Positions 7,134 to 15,465 of a stretch of DNA of 35,280 nucleotides are shown here, piece by piece. The position numbers and the translations under genes were made by a program. The stretch comes from Candidatus Rokuibacteriota bacterium (GTDB taxonomy: Bacteria > Methylomirabilota > Methylomirabilia > Rokubacteriales > CSP1-6). Each line of letters starts with the position of its first letter. Positions within the stretch are counted from its first letter, which is position 1. Location of the stretch: assembly GCA_016866775.1 (NCBI GenBank), contig VGLJ01000051.1, positions 1 to 35,280 of the forward strand, given 5' to 3'. The notes beneath the pieces were generated by a model. That model saw only the letters and a list, made by a program, of their open reading frames with translations. It was not told the DNA's origin and did not search any database.

Positions 7134-8153
7134 ATGGGGGCCCCGCAACGACGCCTCGCCGTGACGCTCGTCGCGCTGGGCGTGGTGCTCGCGGCGGCGG
7201 TCGTCCTCGCGCTGTTCATCGGCAGCGCGCAGCTCTCCGCGCGCGCGGTGCTCGCGGCGCTCACGGGCCGCGCGGAAGCCGACTCGGTCGCGACCGTCGT
7301 CACGCTGAACGTGCGGCTACCGCGCATCGCCGTCGCCGCGCTCGCGGGCGGCGCGCTCGCGGTGGCGGGCGTCGCGTTCCAGGCGCTCACGCGCAACCCG
7401 CTCGCGGAGCCCTCGGTGCTCGGCGTCTCCGCGGGTGCCGCCTTCGGCGTGGTGCTGGCGCAGATCTTCGGCCTCGGGCTGACGTTCCTCGCGGCGCTCG
7501 GCCTCGCGGCCTTCGCGTTCGCCGGCGCGCTGGTCGCCGCGGGCGCCGTGTACCTGATCGCCGCCGCGGGCGCGGGACTGTTGATCCAGACGCTGCTCCT
7601 GGCCGGCGTGATCGTCGGCATCTTCTTCTCGTCCGCGATCACCGTGCTCATCTCGATCATCGACTTCAACCGCCTGGGCGGGGTGATTCACTGGCTGCTC
7701 GGCAACCTCGCGCCGATCCCGCCGGGCGCGCTGCTCGTCTTCGCGGTCCTGGCCGCGCTGGGCTTCTGGCTCGTCCTCGGGCAGGCGCGCCAGCTGAACC
7801 TCCTGGCGCTCGGCGAGGAGGCGGCAAGCCAGCTCGGCGTCGACGCGGAGCGCCTCAAGCTCCGGATCTTCGGCGGGGCGGCGCTCCTCACCGGCTGCGC
7901 CGTCGCGTTCGCGGGCCCGATCGGATTCGTCGGGCTCATCGTTCCGCACCTGCTTCGCGGCGCGCTCGGCCACGACAACCGGCTGCTCGTGCCGTCGGCG
8001 CTCCTGGGCGGCGCGACGTTCCTCCTGCTCGCGGACACGCTCGCCCGCAACGTGATCGCGCCGGCCGAGCTCTCGGTCGGCGTCATCACCTCGCTCTGCG
8101 GCGCCCCCTTCTTCGTCTACCTGCTCCGCACGCGCTACCGGGCCCGCTTGTGA
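7134..8153 (+). CDS. btuC: B12 ABC importer permease
   Basis: The 339-residue protein is a FecCD/BtuC-type permease with about ten membrane helices. Visible family motifs are VRLPRIAVAALAGGALAVAG, FQALTRNPLAEPSVLGVSAG, the LGEEAASQLGV coupling segment that contacts the ATPase, and GPIGFVGLIVPHLLR near the C-terminus. It forms the inner-membrane channel for corrinoids as a dimer. I chose ATG 7134; a TTG at 7128 overlapping the btuF stop would add two residues. The stop overlaps the btuD GTG. Confidence 0.95.
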   Translation: MGAPQRRLAVTLVALGVVLAAAVVLALFIGSAQLSARAVLAALTGRAEADSVATVVTLNVRLPRIAVAALAGGALAVAGVAFQALTRNPLAEPSVLGVSAGAAFGVVLAQIFGLGLTFLAALGLAAFAFAGALVAAGAVYLIAAAGAGLLIQTLLLAGVIVGIFFSSAITVLISIIDFNRLGGVIHWLLGNLAPIPPGALLVFAVLAALGFWLVLGQARQLNLLALGEEAASQLGVDAERLKLRIFGGAALLTGCAVAFAGPIGFVGLIVPHLLRGALGHDNRLLVPSALLGGATFLLLADTLARNVIAPAELSVGVITSLCGAPFFVYLLRTRYRARL

Positions 8154-8980
8154 GCGCGCAGGTCGACTTCCATGAGATCGAGTTCGACTATGCCGCGCCG
8201 GCGGGACGCAGAGGCGCGCCTCCGGCGCGACGTGCGCAGCCGTTTCACCTCGGGCCGCTGTCGTTCACGGTCGCGCCCGGAGACGTCGTCGGCGTGATCG
8301 GACCGAACAGCGCGGGCAAGACCACGCTCGTCCGGCTGCTCACGCGCGTCGTGCGCCCGACGGCGGGCGAGATCCGGCTCGACGGGCATCCGCTCGCGGC
8401 ACTGCCCGCGGCGCGCCTCGCGCGCGAGGTCGCGGTCGTCCCGCAGGAGCTGCCGCACGCGTTTCCGTTCACGGTCGAGCAGCTCGTGCTCATGGGCCGC
8501 TATCCGCACGATCCCGGCCGCTACTTCGAGGGCGCGGGCGACCGCGCCGCCGCGCGCGCGGCGATGGCGGCGACGGGCGTGCTCGAGCTCGCCGCGCTGC
8601 CGCTGGACGAGCTCAGCGGAGGCGAGCGGCAGCGCGCGGTGCTCGCGCGCGCGCTCGCGCAGGAGCCACGTCTCCTGGTCCTGGACGAGCCGACCGCCCA
8701 CCTCGACCTCCGCTACCAGGCGGAGTGCGTCGGCCTCCTGCGGCGGGTCAATCGCGAGCGCCGGATGACGGTCGTCCTCGTCGCGCACGACCTGAATCTC
8801 GCGGCGGAAGTGTGCGATCGCCTCGTGCTCGTGTCGGCGGGCCGCGCCGCGCGTCTCGGGACGCCCGAGGACGTGCTGCAGGAGGAGCTGTTGCGCAGCG
8901 TGTACGGCTGCGAGGTCATCGTCGACAAGAACCCGTCGGGCGCGCGCCCGCGCGTGCAGGTGGCGTGGCCCGATGCGTGA
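8150..8980 (+). CDS. btuD: B12 ABC importer ATP-binding protein
   Basis: The 276-residue ATPase powers the BtuC dimer. Walker A is GPNSAGKT (51-58), the Q-loop glutamine is near 99 (VVPQEL), the ABC signature is LSGGERQR (155-162), Walker B is LLVLDE (175-180), and the switch histidine is in VLVAHDLNLA. The serine in Walker A, where GPNG is commoner, is tolerated in the family. A short arginine/alanine-rich stretch at residues 20-29 is encoded around a perfect 12-bp palindrome (8211-8222) and looks like extra sequence before the first core strand. The start is GTG 8150, overlapping the btuC stop. It is the last gene before the second riboswitch. Confidence 0.94.
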   Translation: MSAQVDFHEIEFDYAAPAGRRGAPPARRAQPFHLGPLSFTVAPGDVVGVIGPNSAGKTTLVRLLTRVVRPTAGEIRLDGHPLAALPAARLAREVAVVPQELPHAFPFTVEQLVLMGRYPHDPGRYFEGAGDRAAARAAMAATGVLELAALPLDELSGGERQRAVLARALAQEPRLLVLDEPTAHLDLRYQAECVGLLRRVNRERRMTVVLVAHDLNLAAEVCDRLVLVSAGRAARLGTPEDVLQEELLRSVYGCEVIVDKNPSGARPRVQVAWPDA

Positions 8981-9021
8981 AAGGGGAAGGAGGTGAGGAC
9001 GGCCGTTCGCTGATTCGTCGG

Positions 9022-9170
9022 GCTCCGGATGAAGGGAAGCCGGTGTGAAGCCGGCACGGTCGCGCCACTGTGAGTGGGGAGTGCCGTCCCGAGCAGGCCA
9101 CTGTTCGCCGCGGCGAATGGGAAGGCGGGACGCGCGCGAGGATCCACGAGTCAGGAGACCTGTCCGGAGC
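9022..9170 (+). ncRNA. Second cobalamin riboswitch controlling btuB and downstream genes
   Basis: Conserved parts in order: GAAGGGAAGCCGGTGTGAAG (9031-9050), CGCCACTGTGAG (9063-9074), GAGCAGGCCACTG (9091-9103), GGGAAGGCGGGAC (9119-9131) and the B12 box GAGTCAGGAGACCTGTCC (9148-9165). An 8-bp perfect P1 stem (9022-9029 with 9163-9170) closes it. The btuB ATG lies 39 bases after it, behind AAAAGGAAGAGG. I see no clear promoter between btuD and the riboswitch, so it may act on read-through transcripts as an internal control point. Confidence 0.95.
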
Positions 9171-9209
9171 TGTCGCTTCGAACCCTTTCGCGAGAAAAGG
9201 AAGAGGCTC

Positions 9210-11096
9210 ATGGCTCTGCTGTCGATCGTGCTGATGGTGTCGATGATGGTCGTGACAGTCGTGACAGAGGACGCTGCGGCGCAGGCTCCCGACCCCAGGC
9301 GGCTCGATCCCGTCGTGGTCACCGCGACGAAGGTGGAGACGCCGCAGGGGCGCCTCGGCGCGTCGGTCACCGTGATCAGGGGCGACGAGATCGTGGAGAA
9401 GAACTATCCGACCGTGGAAGAGGCGCTGCGGCACGTGCCCGGCGTCGACATCCAGCGCTCGGGCGGGCTCGGGAGGACCACCGCGATCCGCATCCGCGGC
9501 GCCGGCGCGCAGCAGGTGCAGGTGATGGTCGACGGGCTTCGCGTCAAGAGCCCGACGCTCGGGATTGCCGAGCTGAGCGATCTCTCCATCGACGCGATCG
9601 AACGGATCGAGGTCGTGCGCGGTCCGCAGTCGACGCTGCACGGCGCGGATGCCATCGGCGGCGTCGTCAACATCATCACGAAGAAGGGGCAGGGGCCGCC
9701 GCGCGCGACCGCGCAGGTCGAGGCCGGGACGGACGAGACGTATCGCCAGCACGCGGCGCTGAGCGGGTCGTGGAAGGCGTTCTCGTACTCGCTGTCCGGC
9801 AGCCACTACGACACGCGCGGCCATCTCCACTCACCCGCGCACGGCAACGACGACGCCACGCAGTCGGCGCTCGCGGGCCGCTTCGACTACGACTTCCCCT
9901 GGCAGGGCACGCTGTCGCTGAAGGGGCGCTACATCAGCAACAAGACCGACCTCCCGGTCGACAGCGCGATGCCGACCACCGTCTTCGACCCGAACAGCCA
10001 GCAGCAGAGCGAGACGTGGCTCTACAACGTCAGCTACGACCAGAAGGTCACGGCGTGGTGGGACACGCACCTTCGCTACGGCCAGTGGTTCAACCGCGCG
10101 GGCTTTCAGGACCCCCCGCCCCCCGGGACGTTCACGACCCTCACCCAGATCAACACGGAGCGCCGCGAGGCGGAGTGGGTCAACAACTTCCACGCCGGCA
10201 AGTGGAACGCGCTGACACTCGGCGCCGAGCATCGCCACGAGGTCGGCAGGAACCGGGGCACGTTCCGCGAGGAGATCAACGTCAAGTCGCTCTTCGCCCA
10301 GGACGAGCTGAGGCTCTTCGAGCGCGTCATCCTCGGCGGCGGCATCCGCCACGAGGAGAACGACGTCTTCGGCGAGGCCCTCACCGGGCGCGCGTCGTTC
10401 GCCGTGCTCGTTCCCGAGACCGGGACGAAGTTCCGCGGCGCGTGGGGCGAAGGTTTTCGTGCGCCGAGCGTCAACGACCTGTTCTTCCCGGGATTCGGCA
10501 ACCCGCAGCTCCAGCCCGAGGAGAGTGTGAGCTACGAGGTCGGCGTGGACCAGCAGCTCCTGAAGAACCGGCTGCGGTTCGGCGCGACGTATTTCAAGAA
10601 CGAGTTCGAGAACCTGATCCAGATCGTCAACATCCCGGGGACGTTCCTGTTCCAGCCGGTGAACGTGGGCCGCGCGGAGACGGAAGGCGTCGAGGTCTAC
10701 GCCGAAGGCGATCCGACGGACTGGCTGACGGCCTACGCGAACTACACCTACACGCACACCGAGGATCTCCTGACGTTCAAGCCGCTGCGGCGCTTTCCGC
10801 GCAACCGGTGGGCGACCGGCGTGACGTTCACCTGGGACAAGCTCCGCCTCTTCGCCGAGGCGGTGGTGGTCTCGAAACAGTTCGAGACCGCGACCAACGC
10901 GCGCAGCTACAACCGCGGCCACCATCGCCTCGACTTCGGCGGCAGCTACCTGCTCTGGGGCCGCGCCGGGATCATGGAGCGCGCCGAGCTGATCGCGCGG
11001 TTCAACAACATCACCGACGAGCGGTACAACGAGGTCTTCGGCTTCCCCGCGCCGGGCTTCAACTGTCTGATCGGCCTGCGGGTCGCGTTCCAGTGA
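9210..11096 (+). CDS. btuB: TonB-dependent outer-membrane corrinoid receptor
   Basis: The 628-residue protein is an outer-membrane beta-barrel importer. It has an N-terminal signal segment (residues 1-25), a TonB box (DPVVVTATK, 33-41), a plug domain with VEEALRHVPGVDIQR, IRIRGAGAQQVQVMVDG and VEVVRG-type motifs (IEVVRGPQSTLHGADAIGG), and a C-terminal barrel ending in the aromatic residue of GLRVAFQ. The riboswitch directly upstream and cbiZ and tonB downstream identify corrinoids as the likely cargo. The ATG at 9210 follows a purine-rich ribosome-binding site; the longer open frame to 9045 runs into the riboswitch and is not coding. Confidence 0.95.
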   Translation: MALLSIVLMVSMMVVTVVTEDAAAQAPDPRRLDPVVVTATKVETPQGRLGASVTVIRGDEIVEKNYPTVEEALRHVPGVDIQRSGGLGRTTAIRIRGAGAQQVQVMVDGLRVKSPTLGIAELSDLSIDAIERIEVVRGPQSTLHGADAIGGVVNIITKKGQGPPRATAQVEAGTDETYRQHAALSGSWKAFSYSLSGSHYDTRGHLHSPAHGNDDATQSALAGRFDYDFPWQGTLSLKGRYISNKTDLPVDSAMPTTVFDPNSQQQSETWLYNVSYDQKVTAWWDTHLRYGQWFNRAGFQDPPPPGTFTTLTQINTERREAEWVNNFHAGKWNALTLGAEHRHEVGRNRGTFREEINVKSLFAQDELRLFERVILGGGIRHEENDVFGEALTGRASFAVLVPETGTKFRGAWGEGFRAPSVNDLFFPGFGNPQLQPEESVSYEVGVDQQLLKNRLRFGATYFKNEFENLIQIVNIPGTFLFQPVNVGRAETEGVEVYAEGDPTDWLTAYANYTYTHTEDLLTFKPLRRFPRNRWATGVTFTWDKLRLFAEAVVVSKQFETATNARSYNRGHHRLDFGGSYLLWGRAGIMERAELIARFNNITDERYNEVFGFPAPGFNCLIGLRVAFQ

Positions 11097-11752
11097 CGAT
11101 CGAAGGCATCTCCGTCGTCATCGATGCCGAGGGCGTGGCGGTGAAAGCCGCCACGCCGCTCGTGGTCGCGTCGTCCGCGCTCGTCAACGGCGGAGTCGCC
11201 ACCGCCGACGCTATCCTCAACGTCCACGTCTCCAAGAACTTCGCGTGCGCCGCGTCGGAGGCCGCGCTCGCCGCGTTCGCGCTGCGGCACGGGGTTCGCG
11301 GGTCGTATGTTGGACTCCTGACCGGCGCCGGCACGGAGAAGGCGGAGAGCGCCGAGGCGGAGCGCGGGGCGCTGCGCGCCCGCGCGATCGTGACCGTCGG
11401 CCTGAGCAACGCGATCACGGCCGGGGTGTCGCCGATGGCGGCGTGGAGGCCGTCGACGATCAACACGATCGTCGTCGTCGACGCGGACGCGGAGCCCGCC
11501 GCGCTCGTCAACGCGCTGCTGACGGTCACGGAGGTGAAGACGCTCGCGCTGATCGAGGCCGGCGTGAAGGGCGCGGGCGGGCATCCCGCGACCGGCACGT
11601 CGACCGATGCCGTGGTCGTCGCCGCGACCGGACGCGGTCCGCGCGCGCGGTTCGGCGGACCCATCAGCGACCTCGGCTGGGTCGTCGCGCAGGCGGCGGG
11701 CCCCGCGCTGCGCCGCGGCATCGCGCGCTGGCTCGCGGAGCGTTCGGCGTGA
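11093..11752 (+). CDS. cbiZ: Adenosylcobinamide amidohydrolase (corrinoid remodelling)
   Basis: The 219-residue protein matches CbiZ, which hydrolyses the amide holding the aminopropanol side chain of adenosylcobinamide (and, in some bacteria, of pseudo-B12) to give adenosylcobyric acid. Recognisable segments are LVVASSALVNGG, VGLLTGAGTEKA, TVGLSNAITAG, and the late GHPATGTSTDAVVVAAT motif. CbiZ lets a cell open imported foreign cobamides and rebuild them with its own lower base, which fits its place between the receptor and cobQ/cbiB. The start is GTG 11093, overlapping the btuB stop; its stop overlaps the tonB GTG. Confidence 0.93.
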   Translation: MTIEGISVVIDAEGVAVKAATPLVVASSALVNGGVATADAILNVHVSKNFACAASEAALAAFALRHGVRGSYVGLLTGAGTEKAESAEAERGALRARAIVTVGLSNAITAGVSPMAAWRPSTINTIVVVDADAEPAALVNALLTVTEVKTLALIEAGVKGAGGHPATGTSTDAVVVAATGRGPRARFGGPISDLGWVVAQAAGPALRRGIARWLAERSA

Positions 11753-12681
11753 CGTTGCGGCTCCCCCGGTGGCTCCCCGCCGCGCGGTTGCCGCGATGGC
11801 TCGCCACGCTGCCGTTCTCGCTCGCGATGCACGTCGTCTTCGTCGCGGCCGCGATCGCGGTGCTGCGCACGGAGTCGACACTCCCGCCGCTGATCGTCGA
11901 TCTGCGGGCGATCATCGTGGGCCCTGACGACGGCGGCGCGACGCCGGCACGGGCGCCGTCGCGCGCTTCCGCCTCCGCGCGCACGTCGGAGCCGCCACGC
12001 TCGTCGACCCGAGCGGCCGAGCGTTCATCGGCGGCGTCCGCGCCCGCGCCGCCCGTCGCGCCGCCGCGGGCGCCGGAGCCGACGCCCCCGCCCGTGCCGC
12101 AAGCGCCCGCGCCAGCCGCGCTGCCGGCGCCCGCACCCGCGCCACCGCCGCGCGTGGAGCCGGCACCGGCGCCGTCGTCCGCGCCGGTCGGCCAGGCAAC
12201 CAACACCGGTTCAACGACGGTCGGCGAGAACGCTGGGGCCGTCCTCCCAGGTGGCCGCGCCGGTGAGCGCGCTGCCGGCGCGAGCGAGCCGGGCAGTGGC
12301 GCCGGAGGGAGTGGAGTCGGCGCGGCGGCGGGCGAGCGCATCGCCGCGATCGCGCCGGGGACCGGAAGCGCCGACGGCACCGCTCTCGGCAGCGAGTACG
12401 CCGGCTACTACGCCCGGCTCCGCGAGCGCATCCAGCAAAGCCTGCGCTACCCGGCGGTCGCGAAGCGCCGCGAGCTCACGGGCACGGTGGAGCTCGAGAT
12501 CGCGATCGCGGCCGACGGCGCGATCGCCGCCGTGACGGTCATCGGATCGTCGACGCACGAGATGCTCGACCGCGCCGCCGTCGACGCCGCGCGGTCCGTG
12601 CGGCGCATCCCGTTCCCCTCCGACGTGCGGGCGCGGCCGCTGACGGTGCGGCTGCCGGTGGTCTTCCACCTGCGTGACTGA
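11749..12681 (+). CDS. tonB: TonB family energy transducer
   Basis: The 310-residue protein has the TonB plan: a cytoplasmic basic start, one membrane helix (about residues 21-40), a long proline/alanine-rich periplasmic spacer (about 70-150), a glycine-rich stretch (about 160-215), and a C-terminal TonB domain from about 220 with YPAVAKRRELTGTVELEIAI and ending VRLPVVFHLRD. It would couple the proton-motive force to the neighbouring BtuB receptor. The YP motif and the beta-strand that pairs with TonB boxes are present. ExbB and ExbD are not in the window. The start is GTG 11749, overlapping cbiZ. Confidence 0.92.
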   Translation: MTLRLPRWLPAARLPRWLATLPFSLAMHVVFVAAAIAVLRTESTLPPLIVDLRAIIVGPDDGGATPARAPSRASASARTSEPPRSSTRAAERSSAASAPAPPVAPPRAPEPTPPPVPQAPAPAALPAPAPAPPPRVEPAPAPSSAPVGQATNTGSTTVGENAGAVLPGGRAGERAAGASEPGSGAGGSGVGAAAGERIAAIAPGTGSADGTALGSEYAGYYARLRERIQQSLRYPAVAKRRELTGTVELEIAIAADGAIAAVTVIGSSTHEMLDRAAVDAARSVRRIPFPSDVRARPLTVRLPVVFHLRD

Positions 12682-12695
12682 GTTACAGTAGGTGC

Positions 12696-13205
12696 GTGAC
12701 CGATCTCGTGCGCGAGCTCGATGGCAGCGTCAGCCGCTACGACGACGTGCCGGTTGCCGGCGATACCGTCGGCCGCCTGCTCACGGAGCTGTTCTCGAAG
12801 CACTGGGCGGACGTCGCGTTCGGCCCGGTGATCGAAGGCGCGGCGTGGGAGATCCGCCTGACGCAGGCGCCGGCGCTCACCATGCGCGACGGGTATCTCA
12901 CCGTCGACACCGGCGCCTGGCATTTCCACCTCTGCGTCGACGATCACCACGCGCGCGGCGACGCGCAGCTCGCCGCCGCGCGGCGGGTGGCGCGCGCCGC
13001 GTTCTTCCGCACCGACGGCGGCACCTGCGTGCCGACGTCGTGGGGCTTGCGCCTGTGGAACGGGCGCGGCGAGCAGATGATCTCGATCTACTTCCCGAGC
13101 CCCTTCTACGACCACGCGACGGAGACACGCCGCCGCGAGCCCGACTGGACCCGGACCGCGCTGTGGGAGGACTTTCGCGCGCGCTGGGTCGCCGCGCCGG
13201 TGTGA
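12696..13205 (+). CDS. Unknown His/Cys-rich cytoplasmic protein in the B12 operon
   Basis: I do not recognise a characterised family. The 169-residue protein has no signal peptide or membrane helix. It contains a striking cluster HFHLCVDDHH (H76, H78, C80, H84, H85) and a second cysteine at C111 (GGTCVPTSWGLRLWNGRGEQ), a plausible metal- or tetrapyrrole-binding set. It lies between tonB and cobQ inside the riboswitch-led run of genes, so a role in corrinoid or cobalt handling is possible but only inferred from context. The GTG start at 12696 is 14 bases after the tonB stop and follows a TACAGT hexamer (12684-12689). Its stop overlaps the next gene's GTG. Confidence 0.75.
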   Translation: MTDLVRELDGSVSRYDDVPVAGDTVGRLLTELFSKHWADVAFGPVIEGAAWEIRLTQAPALTMRDGYLTVDTGAWHFHLCVDDHHARGDAQLAAARRVARAAFFRTDGGTCVPTSWGLRLWNGRGEQMISIYFPSPFYDHATETRRREPDWTRTALWEDFRARWVAAPV

Positions 13206-13924
13206 TCCGCCGTCTCGTCGTCCTCGCCCTCCTGATCGTCGTCACCACGCCCGCGATGGCGGAGCCGCCGTCGCCCGCCGCGCTCGAGGCGCTGCGCCGG
13301 CGCGGCCTGGCGAAGATGTCCGGGACCGTCGACGGGCGCATGTACCTCGAGCGTGCGAAGCCAAACGCGCCCGACGAGCCGCTCGCCGGCGTCGGGGTGC
13401 TGCTCGTGCCGCGCTCCGACACGCTCCGGGAGCAGCTCGACAGCCTCAAGCGACAGGCGCGCGACTCGATGCGCGGCTTTCGTGAGGCTGCGCCCGCGGT
13501 GCGCGCGGCGCTCGAGGAGCACGAGCGGGAGCTCTGGCAGGCGGGCTATCCCGACGTCGCCGTGCGCGTCGCGACGGATGCGGCCGGCGCATTCCGCGCG
13601 GTGCTCCCCGCGGGCGCGTGGCTCCTCGTGGCCGAGCGCCGGGTCTTCGTGCCGGTCCATACCTCGCGCGTGCCCGACGCGCCCTCCGCGAGCGCGCTCG
13701 ATCCGCTCGCGCGCTACTCGACGCTGGCCTACCAGCATTTCCTGCCGACCGCGCGTCTCGTCGGGTTCGACGCGGTCACGGTCTGGCTGCGCGAGCTCGG
13801 CGTCGCCGCCGGCGAGACGGTCACGCTCGAGCTGCACGACCGCGGCGTGTGGCTCAGCGGTCTCGCGGAGGAGACCGAGGCGCCGCGGCGCGTGCGCTTC
13901 ACGCCGGGCGGCCGCAAGCGCTGA
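13202..13924 (+). CDS. Unknown secreted protein in the B12 operon
   Basis: The 240-residue product has a clear signal peptide (MIRRLVVLALLIVVTTPAMA) and is probably periplasmic. The mature part has two beta-rich segments (LAGVGVLLVPR at about 61-71, and VRVATDAAGAFRAVLPAGAW at about 121-140) that resemble the strands of carboxypeptidase-regulatory or transthyretin-like domains, interrupted by a charged helix (73-113). I do not recognise a named family. It overlaps the preceding unknown gene (GTGA at 13202-13205) and runs directly into cobQ, so it belongs to the B12 transcription unit; a periplasmic accessory role in uptake is conceivable but unproven. Confidence 0.75.
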   Translation: MIRRLVVLALLIVVTTPAMAEPPSPAALEALRRRGLAKMSGTVDGRMYLERAKPNAPDEPLAGVGVLLVPRSDTLREQLDSLKRQARDSMRGFREAAPAVRAALEEHERELWQAGYPDVAVRVATDAAGAFRAVLPAGAWLLVAERRVFVPVHTSRVPDAPSASALDPLARYSTLAYQHFLPTARLVGFDAVTVWLRELGVAAGETVTLELHDRGVWLSGLAEETEAPRRVRFTPGGRKR

Positions 13925-13932
13925 CACCCGCG

Positions 13933-15465
13933 GTGGAACGTCTCGCGCCGTGCCTCATGGTCCAGGGGACGGCCTCGGGTGCGGGCAAGAGCTTCCTGGT
14001 CACCGCGTTCTGCCGGCTGTTCGCCCGCGCCGGTTATCGCGTCGCGCCGTTCAAGTCACAGAACATGGCGCTGAACGCCGCCGTCGCCGCCGACGGCGGC
14101 GAGATCGGTCGTGCGCAGGCGACGCAGGCCGAGGCCGCCGGCGTCGCGCCGACGGTCGACATGAACCCGATCCTGCTCAAGCCGGAAGGTGATCTCCGCT
14201 CCCAGGTCGTGATCCGCGGGAGCGCGACGCGCAGCGTCGACGTCGCGGCGTATCACCGGATGGCGCCGGAGCTCCTCACGATCGTCGGCGAGAGCCTCGC
14301 GCGGTTGCGCGCGGCGCACGATCTCGTGGTGATCGAAGGCGCGGGCAGCCCCGCCGAGATCAACCTCGCGGCGACCGAGATCGTGAACATGCGCATCGCG
14401 CGCCTCGCCGGCGCGCCGGTGCTGCTCGTCGGCGACATCGACCGCGGCGGCGTCTTCGCCTCGCTCGTCGGCACGCTCGCGCTCCTCGACGCCGATGATC
14501 GCGCGCGGATCGCCGGCTTCCTCATCAATCGGTTCCGCGGCGAGCGGCGCCTGCTCGAGCCCGGGCTCGAGATGTTGACGGCGCGGACGGGTGTGCCGGT
14601 GCTCGGCGTCGTGCCCTTCATCCACGAGCGGCTCGTGCCGGCGGAGGACTCGCTCGACATCGAGCACATGGCTTCGACGGCCGATGGGGCGGTCGTCGAC
14701 ATCGCGGTGATCCGGCTGCCCCACATCGCGAACTTCGACGACTTCGAGCCGCTCGCGGACGAGCCGGGCGTGCGCGTCCGGTTCGTCCGCGGCGCCGGAG
14801 AGCTCGGCCGGGCGGACCTCGTCATCGTGCCCGGCACGAAGACGACGGTCGCCGATCTCGGCTGGCTGCACGAGCGCGGGCTCGGGGCCGCCATCCGCGC
14901 CGCCGCGAGCGCCGGACGGCCGGTGCTCGGCATCTGTGGCGGATTCCAGATGCTCGGGACGCGGGTCGAGGATCCGGAGGGGCTCGACGGTGTCGCGGGA
15001 AGCGCGACCGGTCTCGGGCTGCTCCCGGTCACCACCAGGTTCGCGGGCGCCAAGCGCACGGTGCGCGTGCGCGCGCGCGTCGCCGCCGCGCGTGGGCCGT
15101 TCGCGGCCGCGGCGGGCCGCGAGATCGGCGCGTACGAGATCCACGTCGGCGGGACATCGAGCGCGGGCGACCCGGCGTTCACGGTCGTCGCGCGCGGCGC
15201 CGATCTCTCACGCGACGCCGATGGCGCCGTCAGCGCCGACGGCGCGGTGACCGGCACGTACCTCCACGGGATCTTCGCGGACGACGCGCTCCGGGGCGCG
15301 CTCCTCGGTGCGCTCGCCGTGCGCGCCGGCCGTACGCCGGATTCCCGGTGGGGTCGACCGCGTCGCGCCGGCGAGCGCTACGACCGTCTCGCCGACCACG
15401 TCGCGGCAGCCGTCGACCTCGCCGCGGTCGCGAAGCTCGTCGGACTCTCCTGGCCGCGCGCGTGA
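13933..15465 (+). CDS. cobQ: Cobyric acid synthase
   Basis: The 510-residue enzyme (CobQ/CbiP) amidates side chains b, d, e and g of adenosylcobyrinate a,c-diamide using glutamine and ATP. Its N-terminal domain has MVQGTASGAGKSFLVTAF, FKSQNMALNA, and VIEGAGSPAEINL; the C-terminal amidotransferase domain has VLGICGGFQMLG (nucleophile C335) and a late YEIHVGGT and TYLHGIF with the catalytic histidine. I chose GTG 13933; an in-frame CTG at 13921 overlaps the preceding stop and would add four residues. Its stop overlaps the GTG start of cbiB. Confidence 0.95.
   Translation: MERLAPCLMVQGTASGAGKSFLVTAFCRLFARAGYRVAPFKSQNMALNAAVAADGGEIGRAQATQAEAAGVAPTVDMNPILLKPEGDLRSQVVIRGSATRSVDVAAYHRMAPELLTIVGESLARLRAAHDLVVIEGAGSPAEINLAATEIVNMRIARLAGAPVLLVGDIDRGGVFASLVGTLALLDADDRARIAGFLINRFRGERRLLEPGLEMLTARTGVPVLGVVPFIHERLVPAEDSLDIEHMASTADGAVVDIAVIRLPHIANFDDFEPLADEPGVRVRFVRGAGELGRADLVIVPGTKTTVADLGWLHERGLGAAIRAAASAGRPVLGICGGFQMLGTRVEDPEGLDGVAGSATGLGLLPVTTRFAGAKRTVRVRARVAAARGPFAAAAGREIGAYEIHVGGTSSAGDPAFTVVARGADLSRDADGAVSADGAVTGTYLHGIFADDALRGALLGALAVRAGRTPDSRWGRPRRAGERYDRLADHVAAAVDLAAVAKLVGLSWPRA

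Noticed and set aside
9045-9209. Longer BtuB N-terminus starting at 9045
   Set aside because: This stretch is the conserved cobalamin riboswitch; translation from ATG 9210 gives a proper signal peptide and ribosome-binding site.
12000-12350. Proline- and glycine-rich stretch of tonB as a possible frameshift or tandem repeat
   Set aside because: TonB spacers are normally proline-rich and low in complexity, and the frame is continuous to a normal C-terminal domain.
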